Shown here: positions 39,719-49,370 of the stretch, one piece after another | Layout: each line of letters opens with the position of its first letter | How positions within the stretch are numbered: position 1 is the first letter of the stretch | NCBI RefSeq assembly: GCF_029589055.1 | Contig: NZ_JARQZP010000003.1 | Location: 930,001 to 994,000 of the forward strand | Source: Vibrio hannami | GTDB taxonomy: Bacteria > Pseudomonadota > Gammaproteobacteria > Enterobacterales > Vibrionaceae | Length of the DNA stretch: 64,000 bases | Direction of reading: 5' to 3' | Program-made: the position numbers and the translations under genes | Notes under the pieces: model-generated | The model's input: the letters and a program-made list of their open reading frames with translations, nothing else | Database searches by the model: none | Told to the model about the DNA's origin: nothing

Positions 39719-42223
39719 TTATAGCTCTAATTCAGCTTTCAGCTTATTCTCGATCTCTTCTGTTGATGCGGCGTTCATCAGACTCTGCCGGAACTCTTCG
39801 TGCATGATGCGACGCGCAAGTTTAGAGAAGATCTTCATATGCTGATCACCAGCAGCATGCTTGTTGAGCGTAAGCATAATCACAAACTGAGCTTCTTCGT
39901 CTCCCCACTGAATAGGCTTCGCTAAACGAGACACACTGATGGTCGATTGTTCAATGTGTTCGCTCTTTGTATGAGGAATCGCGAAGCCAAAACCCAGACC
40001 CGTTGAGAATACATCTTCACGAGCCCATAAATCGTCTGCCAACTTAGTTGGGTAGCGACAACGTCCTGCCAGGAACAAGTTGTCAGAAAGTGTCTTAATC
40101 ACCTCTTCTTTGGTGCGCAGGTCGTTATCCAGCGTAATGCAATCCTGAGAAATAAGCGGTGCATCGGACTGCTGCATACGGAACTGCGCAAGTAGATGTT
40201 CAACTTCAAGCGGAGTACGACAATCCATCGCTTTGTTCAGTAGCTGGCGACACTCACGGCTGTCCAGCTTAGCGATACGCTCTTTGGTTGCCGGAATGCT
40301 TGGTGCACTCATACTGATTTCATCCAGCCCAAGGCCAACTAACAGAGGAAGAACCGAACCTTTCGCCCCCAGTTCACCACATAGGCCAATCCACTTACCG
40401 TGACGGTGTACTTCACGAACCACATGGTCCAGAGTTCGCAGGAATGCAGGGTTCAGGCTATTGTAGTGCTTAGTCACTTTCGAGTTGTCACGATCAACGG
40501 CCATCAGGTACTGAGTCAGGTCGTTACTACCAATACTGAAGAAGTCAATCTCTTCACAGCACTGGTCGATGATAAATGCAACCGACGGTACTTCCATCAT
40601 GATGCCCAGAGGGATCTTCTCATCAAAAGGAATCTGCTCTGCGCGTAGCTCTTTACGTACTTCAGAAAGAATGTCTTTTACCCATAGGATTTCTTCCATA
40701 GACGAGATCATAGGGATCATAATTTTAAGTGAGCCGTGAGCCGATGCACGCAAGATAGAGCGAAGCTGAATCTTGAACATACCGATAAACTCTTCGTAGA
40801 TACGAACAGCACGGTAGCCCAGGAATGGGTTGTTCTCAGCCGGGATATTCAGATAATCGACAGGCTTGTCACCACCGATATCAATGGTTCGGATAATGAT
40901 AGATTTACCTTCAGCCGCATCAAGCGCCTGACAGAAGATGTTGTACAGCTCATCTTCATCTGGCGCTGATGTTCTGTCCATATACAGCATTTCTGTACGG
41001 AACAGACCGATAGCCTCGGCACCATTACCAAACGCAGCTTTTGCTTCAACGGAATGCGCGATGTTTGCTGCAACTTCAAGTGCTTTACCATCCGCAGTCA
41101 TACCGTTCTGATCTTTAAACTGGCTTTGACGCTGTTTAATGGTATCTGCAACGCGCTGCTCTTGTTCGTAGTAACGGCGTAGCGGTTCGTTAATCTCTGT
41201 TGCAACCAAACCAAGGCTACCGTCGATCAGTACTTCAGAGTCGATAAATGATGAAAGCTTACTTTCATCAATTCCAACAAGCGTTGGAATAGCAAAAGAG
41301 CGGGCAAGAATAACGGTGTGAGAAGTACTGCCGCCATGAGTCAGCACAAGACCCTTAAGAAGGCTCTTATCCAGCTCAAGGAACTGACTTGGTGTCAGGT
41401 CATCTGCAATACAGATAGTTGGCTCGCTTAGGTTAAGCTGATTTGAGAATTTTTCTTCACCATAGATGCTCTGCAGAAGCTGGAAGCACACATCGCGGAT
41501 ATCCAGTTCACGCTCACGCATATAAGCGGAAGCGGATTTTTGTAGCTGCTCACCAAAGTGTTTTGCTGTTGCGATAACCGCATCCGCTGCGCTACGACCT
41601 TCAACCAGGTTGCTTTCCAGTGTTTGTTTGAATTCTGCATCTTTAACAATAGAGAAATGGGCGTTTACTACTTCAGCTTCAGTATGATTAGCCGTTTTTA
41701 GTTGTAGCTCAAACGCTTTAGCTAACTGCTTAACACCAAGATCAAGAGCGGCTTTCTCTGTGTCCAGATCACGTTTTTCAGGAAGATCGGTCAGGGTATC
41801 GAAGTTGATAGCACCAACACGCAGTAGTTGACCAAACCCAAACCCTGCGCTTACAGCATTACCATGAACAACTGGCACTTCAAGGTTTGTAAAGTTTCTT
41901 GGCAGAGTAACAAACTCGCCAGCTTCTTCTTCATTTGTTTCTAATGGAGAATCACAATGTGGAAATTCATTGCTGATAAAGCTTTTGATTTTTTCGAATG
42001 CTGTCTCTTCGTCTTCACCTTCAATGGTGATTAGGCATTTGTCGCCTAATAAAGTGTCCGTACCAATAAGAGAAAGTACGCTTTTTGCGTTTGCGGAAAT
42101 GCCGGTACGCTCATTCTGCCATTTAATTTCAGCATCAAACTCATTACACAGAGCTTCTACATGACTAGCAGGGCGAGCATGAACACCATTTGGAAGCTCG
42201 CAGGAAAATGAGAAAGTTTTCAT
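39719..42223 (-). CDS. frwA: Multidomain PTS phosphotransferase HPr-EI-EIIA (FrwA/PtsA-like)
   Basis: An 834-residue phosphoryl carrier: an HPr domain (about 1-90) with active His in NGVHARPASH; an enzyme I domain (about 110-680) with the phospho-His in THGGSTSHTVILAR, the PEP-site GLFRTEMLYMDR and LGYRAVRIY; and a fructose-type EIIA domain (about 690-834) with GFGFAIPHTKSEH. E. coli FrwA (PtsA), 833 residues, has the same architecture. It would feed phosphate to the IIB and IIC proteins transcribed divergently from 42780. Cytosolic. Confidence 0.93.
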   Translation of the reverse strand: MKTFSFSCELPNGVHARPASHVEALCNEFDAEIKWQNERTGISANAKSVLSLIGTDTLLGDKCLITIEGEDEETAFEKIKSFISNEFPHCDSPLETNEEEAGEFVTLPRNFTNLEVPVVHGNAVSAGFGFGQLLRVGAINFDTLTDLPEKRDLDTEKAALDLGVKQLAKAFELQLKTANHTEAEVVNAHFSIVKDAEFKQTLESNLVEGRSAADAVIATAKHFGEQLQKSASAYMRERELDIRDVCFQLLQSIYGEEKFSNQLNLSEPTICIADDLTPSQFLELDKSLLKGLVLTHGGSTSHTVILARSFAIPTLVGIDESKLSSFIDSEVLIDGSLGLVATEINEPLRRYYEQEQRVADTIKQRQSQFKDQNGMTADGKALEVAANIAHSVEAKAAFGNGAEAIGLFRTEMLYMDRTSAPDEDELYNIFCQALDAAEGKSIIIRTIDIGGDKPVDYLNIPAENNPFLGYRAVRIYEEFIGMFKIQLRSILRASAHGSLKIMIPMISSMEEILWVKDILSEVRKELRAEQIPFDEKIPLGIMMEVPSVAFIIDQCCEEIDFFSIGSNDLTQYLMAVDRDNSKVTKHYNSLNPAFLRTLDHVVREVHRHGKWIGLCGELGAKGSVLPLLVGLGLDEISMSAPSIPATKERIAKLDSRECRQLLNKAMDCRTPLEVEHLLAQFRMQQSDAPLISQDCITLDNDLRTKEEVIKTLSDNLFLAGRCRYPTKLADDLWAREDVFSTGLGFGFAIPHTKSEHIEQSTISVSRLAKPIQWGDEEAQFVIMLTLNKHAAGDQHMKIFSKLARRIMHEEFRQSLMNAASTEEIENKLKAELEL

Positions 42224-42779
42224 AAATTCTGACCTCAGAACAGTTTATCTTGTTCGCTCTGCACATACTTAGAATGGGTTATCTATATCAGATGTTTGAT
42301 TCTCTGTCAGAGCGTTGATTCGCTTTTTATACACAATAGAACTTCCTCTCGATTGCCACTATTGGACATTCCTTCGATTTACTGGACATTTGTTAGATAG
42401 AAAACCAAGTGTGATCACGCTCAAAAATACTACCAAATTTGTGACAAATATCATGTTTAATAGTTGTTAAATATCAAATCTATAACTACAACATATTGTA
42501 TTTAAAGCAATAAAATACGTATTGGTGTTAAATTTTAAGTATTCGCATAATTATGTGTCATGGATCACCTTCTTGATTAGATCTTACAATATTCCAGTAA
42601 ATAGATGTTTTGTCCTCTAACTAAGCAGCACATTTACTCACTATATTATGGACACAACCCGGATGAAGTGTATTTCATTCGGAAAGTAAAAGGATTACAA
42701 ACGCTGCGCAGCGAGTAAACGTGAACTGTTTTAATTAACTAAACTTTTAATAATAACTTTGTGCTCTAAGGACAGTATT
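42224..42779. promoter_or_regulatory. Divergent frwA/frwC control region
   Basis: About 556 non-coding bases. Candidate CRP sites are TGTGATCACGCTCAAA (42410-42425) and TGTGTCATGGATCACC (42554-42569), each with two to three mismatches in one half. TGGACATT occurs twice (near 42363 and 42383). An inverted pair CCGGATGAA / TTTCATTCGG spans about 42659-42681. PTS clusters are usually CRP-activated, so the CRP sites are plausible; none is certain. Confidence 0.5.
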
Positions 42780-43853
42780 ATGAATGACATCATTTCCATA
42801 CTGAAAAACACAAGACAACACCTTATGACTGGTGTTTCTCACATGATCCCATTTGTGGTTGCAGGTGGTATCTTACTCGCAGCTTCTGTAATGCTATACG
42901 GTGAAGGTGCCGTACCAGCAGAAGGAACCTGGTTACACGATCTATTCTTTATCGGTGTTGCAGGCTTCCAGTTGATGGTACCAATTCTTGCAGCTTACAT
43001 TGGTTACTCTATCGCGGACCGCTCTGCTCTTGCTCCTTCAGCAATCGCAGCTTTCATCGGCGCAAACATGTACAACACTGGCTTCTTCGGAGCGATCTTC
43101 GCGGGTCTGCTGGGTGGTATCGTTGTCTTCTACCTTAAGAAGATAAAAGTACCTTCATTTGCACGTTCCATCATGCCAATTTTCGTTATCCCTATTGTTG
43201 GTACGTTCATCACTGCTGGTGCAATTGTTTGGGGTATCGGTGAGCCTATCGGTGCAGGTACAGCAGCGCTTACTGAATTCCTGAAAAGTATGCAGGATTC
43301 AAGCATCGTTGTTCTGGCTATCATCATGGGTCTAATGATCGCATTCGATATGGGTGGTCCGGTAAACAAGGTAGCTTACGCATTCGTTATCCTTTGTGTT
43401 GGTGAAGGCATCTACAACGTTGCAGGTATCTCAGCAGTAGCAGTAGCAACACCTTCTGTTGGTATGGGTCTGGCTACATTCCTTAACAAAAAGCTATACG
43501 GTGCTGACGAGCAAGAAGCAGGTCGTGCATCAATCCTAATGGGTACTATGGGTATCACTGAAGGTGCAATCCCATTCGCAGCAGCAGATCCACTACGCGT
43601 ACTTCCTTCAATCATGATTGGTACAGCTTGTGGTGCAGTAACAGCGGCTCTACTAGGTGTTAAATGTTTCGCTGCATGGGGTGGTCTGATTGTACTACCT
43701 GTAGTTGAAGGTCGCGTTGGCTTCCTGATTGCACTAGCGGTTGGTTCTGTAGTGACAGCACTAATGGTTAACTTTCTTAAAGCTCGTCGCAAAGTAGAAG
43801 CACCAAAAGAAGAGTCTTCTGACGATATCGACCTGGACATTACTATCGGTTAA
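42780..43853 (+). CDS. frwC: PTS fructose-like enzyme IIC (FrwC-like)
   Basis: Integral-membrane sugar permease of the fructose-mannitol PTS family. From ATG 42780 (after AAGGACAGT) it has 357 residues and about nine hydrophobic segments. MTGVSHMIPFVVAGGILLA is the family N-terminus; MGGPVNKVAYAF and GITEGAIPFAAADP match the conserved glycine-rich and GITE-type substrate loops. It probably works with the adjacent IIB and the multidomain FrwA. The imported sugar is not established. Confidence 0.93.
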   Translation: MNDIISILKNTRQHLMTGVSHMIPFVVAGGILLAASVMLYGEGAVPAEGTWLHDLFFIGVAGFQLMVPILAAYIGYSIADRSALAPSAIAAFIGANMYNTGFFGAIFAGLLGGIVVFYLKKIKVPSFARSIMPIFVIPIVGTFITAGAIVWGIGEPIGAGTAALTEFLKSMQDSSIVVLAIIMGLMIAFDMGGPVNKVAYAFVILCVGEGIYNVAGISAVAVATPSVGMGLATFLNKKLYGADEQEAGRASILMGTMGITEGAIPFAAADPLRVLPSIMIGTACGAVTAALLGVKCFAAWGGLIVLPVVEGRVGFLIALAVGSVVTALMVNFLKARRKVEAPKEESSDDIDLDITIG

Positions 43854-43960
43854 TCACTTTTTGTAAACCGAATCTTTAACGAACAAACGGATGGCCCGTC
43901 ATTTACAGGCACGGCAGGTCACCCAACCAAATAACTAAATCTATATTTCTGGAGAGTATT

Positions 43961-44278
43961 ATGACTAACGTAGTAGCAGTAACAGCATGTCCATCAGGTG
44001 TTGCACATACTTACATGGCAGCAGAAGCAATCGAAGCAGCAGCAAAAGCAAAAGGCTGGAACTGCGATGTAGAAACTCAGGGGTCTATCGGTATTGAAAA
44101 CGAACTGACTGCAGAGCAAGTAGCCGCGGCAGACGTAGTTATCCTGACTAAAGATATCGACATCAAGAACCAGGAACGCTTTGAAGGCAAAATGGTTGTA
44201 CGCATTGGTGTTAGCGACGCAGTAAAACGTGCAGCTGCAGTAATGGATAAAATCGAAGCTCACCTGGCAACTGCTTAA
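43961..44278 (+). CDS. frwB: PTS fructose-like enzyme IIB (FrwB-like)
   Basis: A 105-residue phosphocarrier with the phosphorylated cysteine in VTACPSGVAHTYMAAEAI (Cys10). It receives phosphate from the EIIA domain and passes it to the sugar in the IIC pore. Cytosolic. Preceded by GGAGAG. It is followed by three REP-like palindromes before the radical enzyme gene. Confidence 0.95.
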   Translation: MTNVVAVTACPSGVAHTYMAAEAIEAAAKAKGWNCDVETQGSIGIENELTAEQVAAADVVILTKDIDIKNQERFEGKMVVRIGVSDAVKRAAAVMDKIEAHLATA

Positions 44279-44289
44279 ACAACATCCCT

Positions 44290-44450
44290 CGTTCCCATGC
44301 TCTGCGTGGGAACGCATACCGAACAAAAAACAGCTACGCACACTACCCTACCCTCCATATTCATTACCACGCAGAGCGTGGGAACGAGAAGACAAGGGAG
44401 CGTGGAGCGAGAATTTTCTTCATTACCACGCTGGAACGTGGGAACGAGAA
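44290..44450. repeat. Cluster of three REP-like palindromes
   Basis: Copies of the GTTCCCACGCTCTGCGTGGGAACG type occur at 44290-44316, 44361-44390 and 44419-44450, in both orientations; the last is degenerate (ACCACGCTGGAACGTGGGAACG). They lie between frwB and the glycyl-radical gene and may stabilise or partly terminate the transcript. Confidence 0.8.
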
Positions 44451-44519
44451 AAAAGAGAATAAAGAACAATAAAACTCAACAAACCTGATAAACCGAATAA
44501 CATAGAAATGGAGCTTGTG

Positions 44520-46820
44520 ATGAGCACAGCCAGAATCGAAAGACTAAAATCGGCACTATTTGCAGCCAAAAGAGAAATATCACTAGAACGAGCGCTGCTA
44601 TACACCGAAAGTCATAAGCAAACTGAAGGCGAACACACGCTAATCCGCCGTGCAAAAGCAACCGCTCATATCCTGGATAACGTTGCAATATCTATCCGTG
44701 AAGATGAATTAGTAGCTGGCAACCGTACAGTAATACCTCGTGCGGGTATCGTATCCCCTGAGATGGACCCATACTGGATTGAAAAAGAGCTGGATATCTT
44801 TGAATCACGTCCACAAGACAAATTCTACATCTCAGAAGAAGACAAAAAAGTATACCGCGAAGAGCTTCTGACTTACTGGTCGGAACGCTCTATGAAAGAC
44901 TTCATCAACAGCCAGATCCCTGCGGAAATCAAAGACGCTGTTGGTCAGAAAATCTTTAGTGTTAACCAAACCGACAAAGGTCAGGGACACATCATCATCG
45001 ACTTCGACCGCTTGTTGGACAATGGCCTTGGCGCACTTATCGATGAGCTGGAAACGCTTACTGTTTCTCAGCCAGAAAACGAATTCTATCAGTCAGTACT
45101 GATCCTGCTTCATGCTTCTGTACGTCATATCCGCCGATACGAAGCGCTTGCTAAAGAGATGGCAGCGAACTGCGATGATGAAACCCGCCGTATCGAGCTT
45201 GAAATCATCGCATCGGTATCAGAAAAAATCGCAACCGAGAAACCACAAGGCTTTATCGAAGCGTGTCAGCTATTCTGGTACATGAACATCATCCTGCAGT
45301 ACGAGTCAAACGCTAGTTCACTGTCACTGGGTCGATTCGACCAGTACATGATGCCTTTCTATAACCAGTCTATCGAACAAGGTGAAGATCCTGCATTCCT
45401 GAAAGAATATCTTGAAAGCTTATGGATCAAAACAAACGACATCGTTCTGCTTCGCTCTTCAGGCAGTGCTAAGTTTTTCGCAGGCTTCCCGACTGGTTAC
45501 ACCATCTTGCTGGGTGGCCTGACTGAAACAGGCCAGAGCGCTGTAAACAAGCTGTCTACACTTTGCCTGGACGCTTACCAGAGTGTGCAGTTACCTCAGC
45601 CAAACCTTGGTGTACGCGTAAACGAATTTATGGACCGCGAGTTCATGATGAAAACGGCAGAGACTATTCGCCTGGGTACTGGTATCCCTCAGATCTTCAA
45701 TGATGAAGTCGTCGTTCCGGCATTCCTGAACCGTGGAGTTTCACTGGAAGATGCGCGTGACTACTCAGTGGTTGGTTGTGTAGAGCTATCTATTCCGGGC
45801 AAAACCTATGGCCTGCATGACATCGCCATGTTCAACCTGCTTAAAGTAATGGAGCTGGTTCTTAAGCGTAACCAGAACAATGCAGAGGTTACCTACGACC
45901 AGCTGGTTGAAGAGATACGCGATGACATCCGTCATTACGTAAAACTAATGGCAGAAGGTTCAAACATTTGCGATATCGGCCACCGTGACTGGGCTCCGGT
46001 TCCCCTACTCTCTTCGTTTATCAGCGACTGTATCGACAACGGAAAAGACATTACCTATGGTGGTGGCCGTTATAACTTCTCTGGTGTACAGGGCATTGGT
46101 ATCGCGAACCTTTCAGATTCACTGCACGCTCTGAAACGCTTTGTGTTTGAAGAGAAACGAGCAACATTCGCTGAGTTCATCGAGATGCTGGACAGCAACT
46201 TTGAAGCAGAAGACGGCAACAAAGTACGTGCTCGCCTGATGAACAAGTATGAGAAGTACGGCAACGACATCGATGAGGTTGACTCTATCGGATCTGACCT
46301 ACTTCGTCTGTTCTGTAAAGAAGTTGAAGAATACGACAACCCACGCGGCGGCAAGTTTACCCCAGGCTCCTACACAGTATCGGCCCACGTTCCTTTAGGT
46401 GCTGTTGTAGGAGCTACCCCTGACGGTCGCTTGTCTGGCGAGCAGCTGGCAGATGGCGGTTTATCTCCAATGCTGGGTAAAGACCATCAGGGTCCAACAG
46501 CGGTACTTAAATCGGTATCGAAGCTGGATAACTACCTACTATCAAACGGAAGTCTGCTAAATGTGAAGTTTACTCCTTCAACCCTGGAAGGCGCTCAAGG
46601 CCTTTCTAAGCTGGGAGACTTCCTAAGAGCGTTTATGAAGCTGAAGTTGCAACATATCCAGTTCAACGTACTGAATGCAGATACACTGCGTAAAGCACAG
46701 GAAAAACCAGAAGACTACGCTGGTCTGGTAGTACGAGTAGCAGGATACAGTGCCTTCTTCGTTGAGCTATCGAAGGAGATTCAGGACGACATTATCCGAA
46801 GAACTGCTCATGAACTGTAA
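44520..46820 (+). CDS. pflD: Glycyl radical enzyme, PflD family
   Basis: A 766-residue radical enzyme. I recognise strong similarity to E. coli PflD along its length. The catalytic cysteine is Cys420 in VVGCVELSIPG; the glycyl radical site is Gly742 in RVAGYSAFF; TDKGQGHIIIDF and SGVQGIGIANLSDSL are conserved. GCVEL is not the pyruvate formate-lyase Cys-Cys pair, so it is a lyase/dehydratase-type enzyme rather than a true PFL. GGAG six bases before ATG 44520 favours it over the ATG at 44508. PTS, activase and aldolase neighbours suggest a phosphorylated sugar or anhydro-polyol substrate. Oxygen sensitive, hence anaerobic use. Confidence 0.93.
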   Translation: MSTARIERLKSALFAAKREISLERALLYTESHKQTEGEHTLIRRAKATAHILDNVAISIREDELVAGNRTVIPRAGIVSPEMDPYWIEKELDIFESRPQDKFYISEEDKKVYREELLTYWSERSMKDFINSQIPAEIKDAVGQKIFSVNQTDKGQGHIIIDFDRLLDNGLGALIDELETLTVSQPENEFYQSVLILLHASVRHIRRYEALAKEMAANCDDETRRIELEIIASVSEKIATEKPQGFIEACQLFWYMNIILQYESNASSLSLGRFDQYMMPFYNQSIEQGEDPAFLKEYLESLWIKTNDIVLLRSSGSAKFFAGFPTGYTILLGGLTETGQSAVNKLSTLCLDAYQSVQLPQPNLGVRVNEFMDREFMMKTAETIRLGTGIPQIFNDEVVVPAFLNRGVSLEDARDYSVVGCVELSIPGKTYGLHDIAMFNLLKVMELVLKRNQNNAEVTYDQLVEEIRDDIRHYVKLMAEGSNICDIGHRDWAPVPLLSSFISDCIDNGKDITYGGGRYNFSGVQGIGIANLSDSLHALKRFVFEEKRATFAEFIEMLDSNFEAEDGNKVRARLMNKYEKYGNDIDEVDSIGSDLLRLFCKEVEEYDNPRGGKFTPGSYTVSAHVPLGAVVGATPDGRLSGEQLADGGLSPMLGKDHQGPTAVLKSVSKLDNYLLSNGSLLNVKFTPSTLEGAQGLSKLGDFLRAFMKLKLQHIQFNVLNADTLRKAQEKPEDYAGLVVRVAGYSAFFVELSKEIQDDIIRRTAHEL

Positions 46821-47691
46821 TAGCAATCAAATTGATATTGTTCAGCTGGACGAGGCGGGTAACGCCTCTTCCACAGGACATGTCTTTAACATTCAGCGTT
46901 ATTCGCTAAACGATGGTGAAGGCATCAGAACAGTCGTGTTTTTCAAAGGTTGTCCTTTGAAATGCCCGTGGTGTGCGAACCCGGAATCTCGTTCACACAA
47001 GCCACACACCATCAAGCGTGAAGCCAAATGTATCCATTGTGATACCTGCGATATGGATGTGGATGAATGTCCAAGCGGCGCGGTTGAAGTGGTCGGCCAT
47101 GATATGACCATGGACGAGGTACTGAAAGAGATAGCCAAAGACGAAGTGTTTTATCGCACATCTGGTGGTGGCATTACCCTCTCAGGAGGAGAAGTGTTGT
47201 CTCAGGCACCATTTATCATCGAGCTTTTGAAAAAGTTAAAAGCGCTTGGTTACCAGACCGCTGTGGAAACATCTGGTCAGGGCAGTACCACTCAGCTACT
47301 CCGTATTGGCGAGCTGTGTGACGAAGTGCTGTTTGACTTCAAAATAATGGATGAAGAGCAGGCAAAAGAAGTTATCGGTATCAATCTGGAGAGAGTTCTC
47401 GAAGGGTTTACCAAACTGGTTGAAAACGGTGTAAATGTTATTCCTCGTCTGCCACTGATTCCTGGCTACACACTGGATATGGAAAATGTCTACAAGGTAA
47501 TGAATTTCATCAAACCATTCGGTTTAAAAGAGGTTCATATTCTGCCTTTCCACCAGTATGGCGCAAGTAAATACGACACGCTGGAGATGGACTACGAATT
47601 TAAAGACGTAACCGTTCCAACAAAAGATGAAGTAGCTTCGGTGAAACGGCATATCGAAGCTCAGGGTTATAAGGTTGTCATTGGCGGTTAG
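46810..47691 (+). CDS. pflC: Glycyl-radical enzyme activase (radical SAM, PflC-like)
   Basis: Installs the glycyl radical using S-adenosylmethionine. From ATG 46810, overlapping pflD by 11 bases, it has 293 residues, close to E. coli PflC. The radical SAM cluster motif is CPLKCPWC (FFKGCPLKCPWCANPES). A following ferredoxin-like insertion has CIHCDTC then DECP, matching one additional cluster. GGGITLSGGEVL is the SAM-binding GGE motif. The overlap suggests translational coupling with its substrate enzyme. Confidence 0.94.
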   Translation: MNCNSNQIDIVQLDEAGNASSTGHVFNIQRYSLNDGEGIRTVVFFKGCPLKCPWCANPESRSHKPHTIKREAKCIHCDTCDMDVDECPSGAVEVVGHDMTMDEVLKEIAKDEVFYRTSGGGITLSGGEVLSQAPFIIELLKKLKALGYQTAVETSGQGSTTQLLRIGELCDEVLFDFKIMDEEQAKEVIGINLERVLEGFTKLVENGVNVIPRLPLIPGYTLDMENVYKVMNFIKPFGLKEVHILPFHQYGASKYDTLEMDYEFKDVTVPTKDEVASVKRHIEAQGYKVVIGG

Positions 47692-47723
47692 TGAACCAGA
47701 TAGCGATGACAAACAGGAGAACT

Positions 47724-48586
47724 ATGATGAAAAAAGAATTCTGATTACTGGTGCTAATGGCTTTTTCGGCACTCGCTTTATCAACAAATACCAGAACAAG
47801 TTCGATATCACTCCTACAGATGTAGAGCAGCTTGATATCACTGACGCAGACCAGGTTAATAAAATGTTTGCGGAGGTAAAACCGGACTATGTTATTCACG
47901 CAGCAGCTATTGCCGTAACAGATTTCTGCAACAAACACCCGCAAGTAGCACACAAAGTGAACGTTCAGGGTGCAATCAACGTTGCAAACGCCTGTAAAGA
48001 ACAAGGCTCTAAGCTGGTATTTATCAGTACTGAGCAGATCTTTAATGGTAATGAAGAGTCTGGTCCATATTCTGAAGAGCACACACCAAATCCAGATACC
48101 GTATATGGTCAGAACAAACTGGAAGCGGAACATGAACTTAAGAGCATTCTTGAAGAGATGTGGATTCTACGCTTTACCTGGATGTTCGGTCTACCAGAGC
48201 GCAACACCAGCATCAATCCGAACGTGGTATGGAACACCCTTCAGGCGCTGATGAGTGGTGAAAAAATGCAAGAGCGCACCAACGAGTTCCGCGGACTAAC
48301 CTACATTCACGAGCTTATCGATCAGTTTGAGAACATTTTCGAGATCCCTTACGGAACGTACCACACTGGCGCGCACAACCCAGACAGCCGCTTTGATATT
48401 GCAAAGCACATTCTTACTGAGATGGATCAGGAAGTCCGCTGGGGTGAAGTGCTGGAATCAACTGAAGCACCAAAAACTCGAGATGTACGACTAGATACCT
48501 CTAAGCTGGCACAACAGGGAATTGTCTTTACCGACAGTAAAGCCGCTATCACAAAATGCCTTAAAGAATTTGGCTTTAAGAAATAA
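47724..48586 (+). CDS. RmlD-like SDR reductase, start displaced by a frameshift
   Basis: Extended short-chain dehydrogenase/reductase similar to dTDP-4-dehydrorhamnose reductase. The NAD(P) motif is ILITGANGFFGTRF; the catalytic Tyr-x-x-x-Lys is VYGQNKLEAE; FISTEQIFNG supplies the serine strand and HAAAIAVTDFC the substrate side. The open frame begins at 47675, but the strong AGGAGA site serves ATG 47724, which lies in another frame. Lengthening the A6 run at 47730-47735 by one base gives MMKKRILITGANG and 287 residues. E. coli's frw/pfl cluster, as I recall it, has no such gene. It may reduce a ketose or aldehyde of this pathway; substrate unknown. Confidence 0.85.
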
Positions 48587-48614
48587 TCGATTTATAGAAT
48601 TTTGGAGAGACAAC

Positions 48615-49292
48615 ATGATTTACTTCCTAGATACAGCAGACCTGGAATCCATTAAAAAAGCAGTAGACCTATACCCTCTTGCGGGTGTAACAACTAACCC
48701 ATCTATCGTGGCAAAAGAGAAGAAGCCGCTGAAAGAGATCATTCTGAGCATTCGTGAGCTAATTGGCCCAGATCGCCTGCTTCATGTTCAGGTAATGGGT
48801 AAAACGGCTGAGGTGATGGTTGAAGAAGCAGAAGCTCTGCGCAAGATCGACCCGGAGCTATACATTAAAGTACCTGTGACACCGCAGGGCATCAAAGCAA
48901 TGAAACTGCTGACAGAGAAAAACATCCCTATCACAGCAACTGCGATTCTTACTCCTCAGCAAGCGCTTATGGCTGCAAAAGCAGGCGCGGAATACCTGGC
49001 ACCTTACGTTAACCGTCTTGATAACATCTGTGCTGACGGTACTCAGGTAGCGGCAGAAATTGCACACCTTATCGATGTATATGGTCTTGATGCTAAAGTA
49101 CTGGCGGCTTCATTTAAAAATGTTCAGCAAGTACATGAAATCGCAAAAGCAGGTGTTCAGTCAGCGACGATTGCTGCGGATGTGTTCGACCAACTACTGG
49201 TTCACCCACTAACAGATTCAGGCGTTGCTGGCTTCGTATCTGACTGGGAATCTGTATATGGTGAAGGAACCAACGTTCTGGATGTACTTTAA
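48615..49292 (+). CDS. fsaB: Fructose-6-phosphate aldolase-like (TalC/FsaB)
   Basis: Class I aldolase of the FSA/transaldolase family, 225 residues from ATG 48615 (GGAGAGACAAC upstream). MIYFLDTADLESIKKA and GVTTNPSIVAKEK are the family N-terminus; the Schiff-base lysine is Lys85 in ELYIKVPVTPQG. FSA enzymes cleave fructose-6-phosphate to dihydroxyacetone and glyceraldehyde-3-phosphate and also handle hydroxyacetone-derived ketoses, which suits a product of the radical enzyme. Its position in the PTS cluster matches fsaB (talC) beside frwA in E. coli. Confidence 0.93.
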   Translation: MIYFLDTADLESIKKAVDLYPLAGVTTNPSIVAKEKKPLKEIILSIRELIGPDRLLHVQVMGKTAEVMVEEAEALRKIDPELYIKVPVTPQGIKAMKLLTEKNIPITATAILTPQQALMAAKAGAEYLAPYVNRLDNICADGTQVAAEIAHLIDVYGLDAKVLAASFKNVQQVHEIAKAGVQSATIAADVFDQLLVHPLTDSGVAGFVSDWESVYGEGTNVLDVL

Positions 49293-49370
49293 CCAACACT
49301 TAACGCGCCATAGCGCACAAAGTGACTAATTAGACTGATTTTTTTCTCTTATAAAAGCATTAATAGTCAG

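Noticed and set aside
44280..44450. CRISPR array
   Set aside because: The repeats are palindromic, diverged and irregularly spaced, with no cas genes; they fit REP-type elements.
46750..46809. Upstream start of the activase gene
   Set aside because: The extra codons lie wholly inside pflD; the ATG at 46810 has GAAG spacing and the expected N-terminus.
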